Part shown: one piece after another, positions 26,599 through 34,437 of the stretch
Numbering within the stretch: position 1 is the first letter of the stretch
How the letters are laid out: each line of letters opens with the position of its first letter
Source of the DNA: an uncultured Acidobacteriia bacterium
Lineage (GTDB): Bacteria; Acidobacteriota; Terriglobia; Bryobacterales; Bryobacteraceae
Direction of reading: 5' to 3'
NCBI GenBank assembly: GCA_903900705.1
Contig: CAIUOG010000043.1
Coordinates: 1 to 64,000, forward strand
Length of the DNA stretch: 64,000 nt
The notes under the pieces: model-generated
Seen by the model: the letters and a program-made list of their open reading frames with translations, nothing else
The model's database searches: none
What the model was told of the DNA's origin: nothing
Made by a program: the position numbers and the translations under genes

Positions 26599-27491
26599 TC
26601 GCGCTCCATTCGCTCCAGCTCGCTGAGTTCCCAGGCGGGCGTTCCGCCGGGACGGCTGGCCACACAAGCCCCCAGCCGGTTGGCAAAGTCAAGAATTCTG
26701 AGGGTGGGCCAGCCCTGCGCCAGCCCATGGACCACGGCTGCCGTAAACGAATCCCCGGCGCCGACGGTATCGGCAACCTTTACACGGTACCCTTTGGCGC
26801 GAGTGTACTCGCCGTCCGAAACCAAAGCTGCCCCCCGATCACCCAGCGTCATGATCACAGTGTGGCAACCATACCGGTCACAGAGGCGGCGCGCAAAATC
26901 CTCCATGCGGCCCGAATCGATCCCAAACGTGTCGGAGACCCAGGCGATTTCATCATCGTTGAGCTTCACGATGTCGGAGCGAGTCAGAAGCTCATGAACC
27001 AGTTCGGGTGTGAAACTGTCCTTCCGGAGGTTGAGATCGTACACCCGGGTAGCTCTGGGAACCGCCTCCAGAGCCCGCAGGTTCGAGTTCCTCGAAGTCT
27101 CATAGAGGTTCTGCAAAGTCCCAAAGTAGATCCAGGAAGGCTGAAATGCCGCCAGATTTGCCAGATCGACTTCCGACAACCCGATGGAGTCCCATGGCGC
27201 CGGACGGTGCAGCGTGTAGCGGGGCTGACCATCCGGATTCAGTTCCACCGTGACCGTGCCGGTCGCCACGCCCGGCAATTCCTTCACCATGCGGGTATCA
27301 AGGCCAAAATCGTCCATCGCGCCCAAGGTTCGCTGGCCGAGTTCGTCCTCTCCAACAGCCGTTACCAGCAACGGACACTCGCCCAACCGGCGGGACTGGA
27401 CGGAAAAGTTGAACGCCGCGCCGCCAATCCGCGCACCGGAAGGAAACACATCCCAAAGAACTTCACCAAGCACCGCGACCCTTTGCAGCAT
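26595..27491 (-). CDS. PfkB-family carbohydrate kinase (fructokinase-like)
   Basis: 298 residues from the ATG at 27491. The frame continues to 27593, but the family N-terminus (RVAVLGEVLWDVFPSG) begins at the chosen Met. Features are ARIGGAAFNFSVQSRRLG (sugar-binding loop, fructokinase-like GGAPxNxA), DDFGLDTRMV, VYDLNLRKD, LNDDEIAWV, and the C-terminal catalytic signature VADTVGAGDSFTAAVVHGL with the base Asp. It transfers phosphate from ATP to a sugar, most likely fructose by similarity of the N-terminal motif. Its stop overlaps the transporter start, giving an uptake-and-trap operon. Upstream (27492-27680) no convincing promoter was seen. Confidence 0.9.
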   Translation of the reverse strand: MLQRVAVLGEVLWDVFPSGARIGGAAFNFSVQSRRLGECPLLVTAVGEDELGQRTLGAMDDFGLDTRMVKELPGVATGTVTVELNPDGQPRYTLHRPAPWDSIGLSEVDLANLAAFQPSWIYFGTLQNLYETSRNSNLRALEAVPRATRVYDLNLRKDSFTPELVHELLTRSDIVKLNDDEIAWVSDTFGIDSGRMEDFARRLCDRYGCHTVIMTLGDRGAALVSDGEYTRAKGYRVKVADTVGAGDSFTAAVVHGLAQGWPTLRILDFANRLGACVASRPGGTPAWELSELERMERE

Positions 27492-27680
27492 CAGTCGCGC
27501 ACCCGGGGCTTCAGAATCCGCACAATGTCCATTTCCATAAGGTAGTTCCACAACTTCGCCGACCCCACCCAACATCAATCCCACCGAATCCAACGGGATA
27601 AGCAGGACAAGATTATCAGATACTCACAGGAACAGAGGAAGCAGCTTCTACCGGAAAAAAGCGCGGGGAGGGGATGGATT

Positions 27681-27757
27681 TGGTAGGCGCGGCAGGACTC
27701 GAACCTGCGACCCTTAGCTTAGAAGGCTAATGCTCTATCCAGCTGAGCTACGCGCCC
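27681..27757 (-). tRNA. tRNA-Arg, anticodon TCT, with encoded CCA
   Basis: The minus strand folds into a full cloverleaf: acceptor GGGCGCG/CGCGCCT (G1-U72 wobble), D-arm GCTCAGCTGGATAGAGC, anticodon stem TTAGC/GCTAA with loop CTTCTAA (anticodon TCT at 27721-27723), T-arm GCAGGTTCGAGTCCTGC, discriminator A and a genomically encoded CCA (27681-27683). It reads AGA and AGG codons. Its first 10 bases overlap the end of fliJ on the same strand. A run of six T follows at 27655-27660 without a clear stem. Confidence 0.98.
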
Positions 27758-28194
27758 GCTCTTCTTCTCAATTGTAGCCTGACGAGGGAAGATTCTCCCG
27801 CGAAGTTCTCCAGTTCCCGATCCAGATCGGCCTTCCAGCGCGCAAGGTCGCCGTCTCGCAGGTTTTCGAGGAGACGCACCCTGCGATTGGCCTCTGTCAA
27901 CAACTCCATCTGCGCCCGGAGGACCTGCTCGGCTTTCCCGACAGACGTTTCGAGTGAGTGAATTCTGCGGCGGGAATTCTCCGTAAAGGCCCCCCAAAGT
28001 GCGAGCGTGGAACCAGTGACTCCTGTTTGTGGCAGGCTTGCCGCACCGTCCAACAGTTCAGCCTGCCGCCGTTCGATTTCACCCCGCAATTCCCGGACCT
28101 GACGGGCCGCGGCTGAAACCTTCGCCTTCTCCACCTCAAGTTGTGTATTCCGCCACCGAAGCGCCTGCCCGAGGCGAAAATGAAAGCTTTTCAT
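27748..28194 (-). CDS. fliJ: FliJ, flagellar export chaperone/stalk protein
   Basis: 148 residues, the normal length. It is nearly all helical coiled coil: FHFRLGQALRWRNTQLEVEKAKV at the start, then heptad-like stretches around EIERRQAELL, HSLETSVGKAEQVLRAQMELL and RRVRLLENLRDGDLARWKADLDRELE. FliJ forms the stalk in the FliI ATPase ring of the flagellar export machine. It is the last gene of the flgB-to-fliJ run and begins 14 bp after fliI. The final codons are TTG AGA AGA AGA GCG GGC GCG TAG, and the last three codons plus part of the stop's neighbourhood lie inside the acceptor stem of tRNA-Arg(TCT). Confidence 0.88.
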   Translation of the reverse strand: MKSFHFRLGQALRWRNTQLEVEKAKVSAAARQVRELRGEIERRQAELLDGAASLPQTGVTGSTLALWGAFTENSRRRIHSLETSVGKAEQVLRAQMELLTEANRRVRLLENLRDGDLARWKADLDRELENFAGESSLVRLQLRRRAGA

Positions 28195-28208
28195 GGGTTG
28201 CCGAGGGT

Positions 28209-29534
28209 TCAGACCATACCGGCAAGAGCTTCGAGCTGCCGCATGGTGTCATTCACAGGCGAAACATCCGTAGCGCCCTGCCGCAGGAACCGCATGATCT
28301 CAGACCGGGTCTTGATGGCTGAATCGAGGCGCGGATTGGAGCCGGAGACGTAGGCGCCCAGATTGATGAGGTCCTCCGACTGCCGGTACAACGCCAGCGC
28401 TTCGCGGATTCGCCGGGCATGTTCTGACTCCGTGGGAGTCGCGAGCTTCGACTGCAACCGGCTGACGGATTCGAGGACCTGGATTGCCGGGTAGTGTCCG
28501 GCGGCGCCCAAATCGCGCGCCAGCGTGATGTGGCCATCAAGAATGGAACGAACCGCGTCACAGATTGGCTCATTAAAATCATCCCCCTCCACAAGCACCG
28601 TAAAGAAGGCCGTAATGGAGCCGGTCTCAAAGTTGCCCGCCCGTTCACAGACTTTGGGCAAAAGACTAAAGACTGACGGAGTGTAGCCCTTTTGGCTGGG
28701 CGGCTCACCGGCGGCGAGGCCGATCTCGCGCTGTGCCATCGCCAGCCTGGTCACGGAATCCATCACAAGAAGGACGGCCTTGCCGCAATCACGAAAATAC
28801 TCCGCGACCGCGAGCGCCACGAAACAGGCTCGTACACGCAGGGGAGCAGGCTGATCAGAAGTCGCCACAACCACGACAGACCGTTTCATTCCCTCCTCCC
28901 CAAGGTCGTGCTCCAGGAACTCCCTCACTTCGCGATTGCGCTCCCCAATCAGAGCGATCACGTTGACATCGGCGCTGCTTGACCGGGCCATGGACCCGAG
29001 CAACGTGCTTTTCCCGACGCCGCTGCCGCCGAAAATGCCGATGCGCTGGCCTTTGCCGCAGGGCAAAAGCCCGTCGATTACCCGAATGCCAGTCGCCATC
29101 CGCTCGTTGATATGAGCACGGAGCATTGGGTTCGGCGGCGCGGAGTAGAGTGGGCGCGTCTCCGCCGAGAGAATGGGCGGCCCCCCGTCCATCGGATTGC
29201 CGAAGCCGTCCAGCACACGGCCCAGCAATTGCGGCGACACATCGAGTTCAGAAACACCGCCACGGCTTGCAATCGGGTCCCCCAGGCAGAGGCCACCGGT
29301 ATCTTCGAGCGGCATGGAAAGAACACGGCTGTTCCGGAAGCCGATCACCTGCGTCCGAATACGGCGTCCCGAACGTGTGCGAATCTCGCAAAAGTCGCCG
29401 ATCGCGCAGGAGGGCCCCCGCGACTCCACAATCAAACCGACAAGCTCCACCACTTCGCCCTCCCTGCGAACGGGCTCCATGCGCGAAACGGCGTGTATAT
29501 AGCGACTGAAATCGATCTGGGGTGCGACTGTCAT
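28209..29534 (-). CDS. fliI: FliI, flagellum-specific ATPase
   Basis: 441 residues of the F1-beta/FliI ATPase family. Walker A is GIFGGSGVGKSTLL (near 165), Walker B-type strand AVLLVMDSVTRLAMAQREIGL (near 250), and PSVFSLLPKVCERAG is a FliI/YscN signature. The N-terminal beta-barrel segment includes VVELVGLIVESRGP. As a hexamer it powers delivery of export substrates at the flagellar base. Its start overlaps the fliH stop (ATGA), matching the known FliH-FliI complex. Confidence 0.97.
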   Translation of the reverse strand: MTVAPQIDFSRYIHAVSRMEPVRREGEVVELVGLIVESRGPSCAIGDFCEIRTRSGRRIRTQVIGFRNSRVLSMPLEDTGGLCLGDPIASRGGVSELDVSPQLLGRVLDGFGNPMDGGPPILSAETRPLYSAPPNPMLRAHINERMATGIRVIDGLLPCGKGQRIGIFGGSGVGKSTLLGSMARSSSADVNVIALIGERNREVREFLEHDLGEEGMKRSVVVVATSDQPAPLRVRACFVALAVAEYFRDCGKAVLLVMDSVTRLAMAQREIGLAAGEPPSQKGYTPSVFSLLPKVCERAGNFETGSITAFFTVLVEGDDFNEPICDAVRSILDGHITLARDLGAAGHYPAIQVLESVSRLQSKLATPTESEHARRIREALALYRQSEDLINLGAYVSGSNPRLDSAIKTRSEIMRFLRQGATDVSPVNDTMRQLEALAGMV

Positions 29535-30220
29535 TGCTTACCTCCTCCATTTCCAGCACCGGCGCCCGCAAGTCGGTCGGTTAGTCCGCGGCCGATTTCT
29601 TCAAGCTGCGCGTCTACCGAGGCGTCGATCAAACCCTCTTCCGAACGAATAACAAGGGTGCCAGGGGCGCAGCCTGGATCGGATTGGATATGTATCCGGC
29701 TCGTCCCGCGACCCGGGGGCAGCGCTGCCTGCACTGCGGCGAGAAAGAGGGGGTTAACGGTCACCTCGTACGTCTCAGCCCTCGCCATTCGTTCAAATAC
29801 AACCCGCGCAAGCGCCGTGAGGGCGTTCGGATCCACACTCAGCTCCCTGTGCAGAATTCGCTTCGCAATGAGTAGCGCAAGCTGAACCACATCTTTCTCC
29901 GCGCGGCAACGCAATTCATGCCGGAGTCCCGTAAGTTCCGCCACAGATGAATTCATCCGTTCGATAACAGGTACGATCTCTCCGCGGGCCTGCTGCTCGC
30001 CCTGCTTTCTGCCCGCCTCAAACGAGTCCCGCTTCACGGCCTGGTTTTCGGCCTGGAGTTGACGGATCTGATCCCGAAGCAATCGAATTTCCTGCTCAGC
30101 ATCCTCCTGCGGATCTCCCGGACCAGCCCGCTGTCGGGGAACGACGGGGACGCCGGCCGGAAGGAATACCGCCGCTTCCGCGCGGTCGGCGTCCCGCCCA
30201 CTGATGATCCTAGACAACAT
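29531..30220 (-). CDS. fliH: FliH, FliI regulator
   Basis: 229 residues. The middle has a long charged coiled coil (QEIRLLRDQIRQLQAENQAVKRDSFEAGRKQGEQQAR) with small-residue spacing typical of FliH, and the C-terminal half carries the V-ATPase-E/FliH fold (DVVQLALLIAKRILHREL, VTVNPLFL, LVIRSEEGLIDASVDAQLEEI). It binds FliI and docks it to the export gate and C-ring. It overlaps fliG by 11 bp upstream and fliI by 4 bp downstream. Confidence 0.92.
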   Translation of the reverse strand: MLSRIISGRDADRAEAAVFLPAGVPVVPRQRAGPGDPQEDAEQEIRLLRDQIRQLQAENQAVKRDSFEAGRKQGEQQARGEIVPVIERMNSSVAELTGLRHELRCRAEKDVVQLALLIAKRILHRELSVDPNALTALARVVFERMARAETYEVTVNPLFLAAVQAALPPGRGTSRIHIQSDPGCAPGTLVIRSEEGLIDASVDAQLEEIGRGLTDRLAGAGAGNGGGKQ

Positions 30221-31247
30221 ACTGCTCGCCGACGGTCCCCTTCATGGTGATCACACCTTCGGCCTCCAGCTGCCGAACCACTCCGATAATCTGTTGTTGT
30301 GCGGTCTCCACTTCTTTGATTCGGACCGGGCCAAGCGCTTCGATATCCTCCTTCATCATTTCCACGGCGCGCGCGGACATGGTGCCAAAGAAGTGGTCCT
30401 TCAGCGCTTCGCTGGTTCCTTTGAGCGCAAGAGTCAAACTCTTCCGGTCGACGCGGGCCATAATCTCCTTGAGCTGATTCACGTCGATCAGCAGCATGTC
30501 TTCAAACACAAACATGAGGTGACGGATGGTTTCGACAAGGTTGGGATTATGGTGCTCGATAACATCCAGGATCTCTTTGCTGCTGCCGGAATCCAGGCGG
30601 TTGAACATCTCCGAGACCGCCCGGATACCACCATAGGATTCGCGGCTGAATTCGCCAATCGCCTGGAGCTTTTGTCCAATGACGGAAGCAATCTTGTTGA
30701 CGATTTCAGGAGAGATCTGATCAAGGTTCGCCATTCGCAGCGAAACATCGGAACGCATCTCCGGCGGCAGCGAGACAAGCAACGCGGCAGCCTGAGAGGC
30801 GTTCAGGTGGGATAGGACAAGAGCGATCGTCTGAGGATGCTCGTTGTGAATGAATTTCGCGAGTTGCTGCGGATCGGCTTTTTGGAGAATGTCGAGGTTT
30901 GCATAGTCTCCGCCAAGAGCTTTGGACAACCGGTCAATCAGTTTCTTGGCAACCTCCGGGCCGAATGCTGTGATCAGCATCTTCTTGGCATAGTCCAGCC
31001 CGCCGCGCACGACGAAGTCATGCGCCATCGTCATCTGATAAAACTCTTCGAGAAGCGCTTCTGCTTCTTCGGATGAGATGGCTTCCAGTCTCGCGACTTC
31101 GCGCGCCACAAGTTGCACTTCATCATCCGACAACTGCTTTACCATTTCGGCGCTGACTTTATCGCCGAGCAGAATCAGCAACATTGCCGCTTTCCGAACG
31201 CCGGTGAGGGGCTCGGTTTGTTTGGCCGCGGTTGCATTGGTAATCAA
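30210..31247 (-). CDS. fliG: FliG, flagellar motor switch protein
   Basis: 345 residues from a TTG at 31247 that follows the fliF stop by 2 bp and has AGGAG 6 bp upstream. The frame reaches GTG 31280, but that lies within fliF and lacks a better ribosome site. FliG-N, -M and -C are all present: VRKAAMLLILLGDKVSAEMV, EHPQTIALVLSHLNASQAA (the EHPQ motif), and the C-terminal charged helix with MLLIDVNQLKEIMARVDRKSL holding the residues that meet the stator. It links the MS ring (FliF) to FliM/FliN and generates torque. Confidence 0.96.
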   Translation of the reverse strand: MITNATAAKQTEPLTGVRKAAMLLILLGDKVSAEMVKQLSDDEVQLVAREVARLEAISSEEAEALLEEFYQMTMAHDFVVRGGLDYAKKMLITAFGPEVAKKLIDRLSKALGGDYANLDILQKADPQQLAKFIHNEHPQTIALVLSHLNASQAAALLVSLPPEMRSDVSLRMANLDQISPEIVNKIASVIGQKLQAIGEFSRESYGGIRAVSEMFNRLDSGSSKEILDVIEHHNPNLVETIRHLMFVFEDMLLIDVNQLKEIMARVDRKSLTLALKGTSEALKDHFFGTMSARAVEMMKEDIEALGPVRIKEVETAQQQIIGVVRQLEAEGVITMKGTVGEQYVV

Positions 31248-31249
31248 CC

Positions 31250-32938
31250 CTATCTCCTCGTTTCCAGCTCTGCAACCCACGTGCGCAGAACGTTCGCTGC
31301 GCCGTTCGGGTCTTTCTGAACCGACTCGCGTATGTGTTTTACAAGCACTTCAGTCTTCTTGGTGTTCGCCGGAAGCTTGATGCGGCTGAGAGCATCGGCT
31401 TCCAGTTGGGCCTGTTCTGCGTCGTTATCTTCCATCTGCCGCTCAAGTCTCTGATCGGCAGTCTCCTGCGGAACCGTTACAGCATTCTCACCGCCAGGCA
31501 GCGCCGCGGCACCAACATCTTCCACAGACACAACGGTCTTCTTCTTCGGACGGCGCATCAACAGGAAGCCAATCACCAGCAGGAGAATCAGAATCGCCGC
31601 GGCGCCACCCAGCACTACCGGTTGCTTGAAATCGAAGTTTTTCCTTGCCGCGGGCGGTGTCGGCGGCGCGGGAGGCGGCTCTGCGGAGACCGTGTTTTCA
31701 AAAGGAAGACTCTCAACTGTAAGCTGGTCCCCTCGCGTTTCTGTATAGCCAATGATTCCGGCGACTACGTCGTGGATGCCTTTGATCACCTCGGGAGAGG
31801 GAGGAACAAACGACTTCTTTGCCTTCGGCCCCACGCCGTCCCAACGAACTGACTGGTCAACCAGGACTGCGGTCGAGATTCGCCGGACAGTTCCCCGAGG
31901 CGAAAGCGTTCTCCGAATCGTGTGCCCGGGCTGATAAGAAACGCTTTCAGTCTTTCGTGTTATACCGGTCGATCCGGTTGTGGCGCGCGGAGGCGGCTGA
32001 GGCAGGTTCGACGCAGTTCCCGGGGCTCCGCCTCCGCCAGCTGAAGCCGTTGACTCTTCCGTACTTTGAGAGGTTAGAATTGTCGACTTCGCCGGGTCAT
32101 ACGACTCTTCACTTTCCTCCGCACTCGTAAAATCGCAGTCAACGTTAATGCCGGCGTGAAACTTTCCCGGCCCCACCAGCGGCTCGACAGCGGCGTTAAT
32201 CCTCGTGAGCAATTGCGTCTCGAGTTGGTGGCGGAAATCGAGATTCGCCTCGGCGACCCTTGCCTCGTTGTCGCCGTCAGCCCGGGGGCGGTTGAGAAGC
32301 CGTCCGGAAGTATCAATAATCGCCACGGCGTCCGGCGAAAGCCCGTCCACGGCACTTGCGACAAGATTCGCGACCGCGTAAACGTTGGCGTCCGAAAGAC
32401 GGCTCGAAGAACCAGCGCGTGATTTTATTTTGAGAACAACCGTAGCCTTTGCAGGCTGCCTGGACTCAAGAAAGACGGATTCCTTCCCTGGGGTAATGTG
32501 GATGCGGGCCTGGTCCACTTCAGATAAAGTCGCAACGGTCTTCTCAAGTTCCCCCTCCAACGCGCGGCGATAGTTCACCTGCTCGGTGAAGTCGCTGGCT
32601 CCGAGATTTGTTCGGTCGAACAACTCAAACCCGATACGCCCGGAACGCGGGATTCCCGCACCGGCCAGCGCCAGTCGCGCTTCCGCGAGCCGGGCGGAAG
32701 GCACCAAAACCGAACCACCACTTTCGTCCATCCGAAACTCGATGCCGGCCTCACGGACCCGCTGTGTCACGGCTGCGGCGTCTTCGGGAGTCAGCCCGCT
32801 GAACAGGGTCTTGAAATCGCTCTCGTACTTCCAGCGGGCGAAGGCGATGATTCCGGCGCACAGAAGAACAGGCACAACGACCAGCGAGATGCGCTGGGCG
32901 GTGCTGAGCGAGTTCCAGATGCGGACAAGTTGATTCAT
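31250..32938 (-). CDS. fliF: FliF, flagellar MS-ring protein
   Basis: 562 residues. The N-terminal transmembrane helix (about 17-35, RISLVVVPVLLCAGIIAFA) is followed by the secretin-like ring-building motifs (ESDFKTLFSGLTPEDAAAVT, VNYRRALEGELEKTVATL, ARIHITPGKESVF, KATVVLKIKS). A second membrane helix lies about 435-455 (VVLGGAAAILILLLVIGFLLM). The C-terminal tail (KHIRESVQKDPNGAANVLRTWV) binds FliG. It forms the membrane ring that nucleates the basal body. Confidence 0.97.
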   Translation of the reverse strand: MNQLVRIWNSLSTAQRISLVVVPVLLCAGIIAFARWKYESDFKTLFSGLTPEDAAAVTQRVREAGIEFRMDESGGSVLVPSARLAEARLALAGAGIPRSGRIGFELFDRTNLGASDFTEQVNYRRALEGELEKTVATLSEVDQARIHITPGKESVFLESRQPAKATVVLKIKSRAGSSSRLSDANVYAVANLVASAVDGLSPDAVAIIDTSGRLLNRPRADGDNEARVAEANLDFRHQLETQLLTRINAAVEPLVGPGKFHAGINVDCDFTSAEESEESYDPAKSTILTSQSTEESTASAGGGGAPGTASNLPQPPPRATTGSTGITRKTESVSYQPGHTIRRTLSPRGTVRRISTAVLVDQSVRWDGVGPKAKKSFVPPSPEVIKGIHDVVAGIIGYTETRGDQLTVESLPFENTVSAEPPPAPPTPPAARKNFDFKQPVVLGGAAAILILLLVIGFLLMRRPKKKTVVSVEDVGAAALPGGENAVTVPQETADQRLERQMEDNDAEQAQLEADALSRIKLPANTKKTEVLVKHIRESVQKDPNGAANVLRTWVAELETRR

Positions 32939-32967
32939 ATCGGGATCGGAATCGGGAAGCTATACCC

Positions 32968-33261
32968 TCACATCGGCATCCGCATGATTTCCTGATAAGC
33001 GGAGACGAATTTATTGCGGACCTGCTGGAAGAGCTCCACCGACAACTCTGCTCGCTGCGCTGCGAGGGCGACATTGTGAATTTCGCCTTTTCCGGAAATC
33101 AACAAATCGCTGGTGGCCGCCTTTGCGGATGCCTGTGCCTGTTCGACTGTTCCAATGGCTGCGCCCAGGGCAGCGGAAAAGCTGGCACCGTTCGCGGGTG
33201 CTCCGGAGCTCTGCAGCTGCGGCAAGGCAGAAGTTAAGGCTTGTAGGGGGCTGGTCGTCAT
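32968..33261 (-). CDS. fliE: FliE, hook-basal body junction protein
   Basis: 97 residues from ATG 33261 (GTG 33264 possible). The conserved C-terminal helix is clear: GKGEIHNVALAAQRAELSVE, then FQQVRNKFVSAYQEIMRMPM. FliE connects the MS ring to the rod and is the first rod protein exported. It sits in the order flgB-flgC-fliE-fliF, 15 bp after flgC, as in most flagellar operons. Confidence 0.94.
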   Translation of the reverse strand: MTTSPLQALTSALPQLQSSGAPANGASFSAALGAAIGTVEQAQASAKAATSDLLISGKGEIHNVALAAQRAELSVELFQQVRNKFVSAYQEIMRMPM

Positions 33262-33279
33262 CACTGGTGAAACCTATTT

Positions 33280-33735
33280 CTAGCGGAAGAGATCAATCGA
33301 GCGCGCAATCATGTCCTTGACAGACGAAATGGCTGCCACGTTGGCCTGGTAGCCGCGTGAAGCGCTCATCAGGTCCACCATCTCCTCTGCGGGATTGATT
33401 TTGGGGAATGCCACATAGCCCTGCGGATCGGCGTCCGGATGGCCCGGCAGATACCGACGGTCCGGCTCGGACTCATCGATCGTGACGGCCGAAACGCTCA
33501 CTCCGGAAGGGAGTCCGCCCGACAGTTCAGCGAGATTCCCAAACTGGGCGAGTGTTTCGCCAAAAGAACCTGCGCTCGATCCGGAGGTAAAGATTGCATC
33601 CTTCCTCTTGTATGGCCCGCCCTGCGGAGTGCGGGTTGTGTCCGCGTTTGCCAGGTTTTCTGTGATCAGTTCAGCGCGAATCCGCTGCGCATCCATACCC
33701 GATGCGCTAATGCTGATCGCCCCAAAGAGACTCAT
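33280..33735 (-). CDS. flgC: FlgC, proximal rod protein
   Basis: 151 residues with the flagellar rod N-terminal motif (ISASGMDAQRIRAELITENLANADT) and C-terminal motif (PEINPAEEMVDLMSASRGYQ-type, here FPKINPAEEMVDLMSASRGY, then NVAAISSVKDMIARSIDLFR). It builds the proximal rod with FlgB and FlgF. Its ATG overlaps the flgB stop (ATGA). Confidence 0.96.
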   Translation of the reverse strand: MSLFGAISISASGMDAQRIRAELITENLANADTTRTPQGGPYKRKDAIFTSGSSAGSFGETLAQFGNLAELSGGLPSGVSVSAVTIDESEPDRRYLPGHPDADPQGYVAFPKINPAEEMVDLMSASRGYQANVAAISSVKDMIARSIDLFR

Positions 33736-34085
33736 GCGGACCGCCCTTCCTCAATGGCCGAACGGATGTTTTTGAGCTCGGCCCGAAGCATCTGGGTTGC
33801 CAGATTGAACTTCAAAGACGTCTCTGAGAGTAACCGGGCTTCCCGATCCATGCTTACGTTGTTCCCGTCGTTCCGGGCTGGCAAACCTGGAGCCTCTTCG
33901 AGCCACGGACCAGGCTGTCCGGCAGCTTCAAGGTAAATGGAGGAGAAGATGGCAGGCGGCGCGATATCCATAGTCCGGTAGCCCGGGGTATCCGCATTCG
34001 CAATATTTGCGGCAATCACTTCCTGTCGGCGGCTCAGGTAAGTCAGGTAGTTCCCGGATTCCCGGCCAATCGAATCGAACAGCAT
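33732..34085 (-). CDS. flgB: FlgB, proximal rod protein
   Basis: 117 residues, with RRQEVIAANIANADTPGYRT near 24-43, the diagnostic rod-protein signature, and a C-terminal amphipathic helix (SLKFNLATQMLRAELKNIRSAI). It starts the flgB-flgC-fliE-fliF-fliG-fliH-fliI-fliJ run. The ATG has no clear ribosome site; a sigma-54-type box at 34097-34112 ends only 11 bp upstream, so the predicted transcript would begin about one base before the ATG. Confidence 0.93.
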   Translation of the reverse strand: MLFDSIGRESGNYLTYLSRRQEVIAANIANADTPGYRTMDIAPPAIFSSIYLEAAGQPGPWLEEAPGLPARNDGNNVSMDREARLLSETSLKFNLATQMLRAELKNIRSAIEEGRSA

Positions 34086-34096
34086 GAAACTTTCAT

Positions 34097-34112
34097 TGCA
34101 ATATGAACACCA
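34097..34112 (-). promoter_or_regulatory. Candidate sigma-54 promoter of flgB operon
   Basis: On the minus strand TGGTGTTCATATTGCA has the -24 GG and -12 GC separated by exactly 10 bp and an intact TTGCA. Compared with consensus TGGCACG-N4-TTGCA, the TGG and TTGCA parts match and the middle does not. The cluster encodes a sigma-54 activator (45012-46334), and early/middle flagellar genes are often sigma-54-dependent. Confidence 0.5.
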
Positions 34113-34188
34113 AACTGCATCTGCCTTGAGGTGAAGGGCAGACCAGCCTTTCGGGGCGACAGAATGCTGTCAGGTCGCCAGGATATTG

Positions 34189-34437
34189 TCATCCGCCATA
34201 TCCGGAAGCAGCCTCCAAACGCCGGGATGATCCTGCCATGTCTGCGCGGGACGCGCGCGCAGACACCAGAGCCTCCCTGAGCGCACGGAGATACCCCTCG
34301 AGCCTTTCCGGCTCGGAAGGTGGCGCCACAAGACACAGATCTCCCGTTAGAGCTTCTGCCGTCACCCAGTCACCAGCCAACACGGCTTCCTTTAGTCGGT
34401 CAAGAAGAGTGAAAGGATCAGAGTGTGGAAAGACCAT
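34189..34437 (-). CDS. Small helical protein, possible flagellar chaperone (FliT/FlgN-like position)
   Basis: 82 residues from the ATG at 34437, inside the end of fliD (20-bp overlap). A longer open frame to 34539 lies wholly within fliD and was not used. The sequence is helical and charged (LLDRLKEAVLAGDWVTAEALTGDL, LEGYLRALREALVSARASRA). In many bacteria the gene after fliD encodes FliS or FliT, small helical export chaperones for flagellin or FliD; the length and repeated-helix layout suit a FliT/FlgN type better than FliS. No diagnostic motif is visible, so the role is inferred from position. Confidence 0.55.
   Translation of the reverse strand: MVFPHSDPFTLLDRLKEAVLAGDWVTAEALTGDLCLVAPPSEPERLEGYLRALREALVSARASRADMAGSSRRLEAASGYGG

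Noticed and set aside
27655-27660. Intrinsic terminator after tRNA-Arg
   Set aside because: A T-run exists on the minus strand but no stem precedes it.
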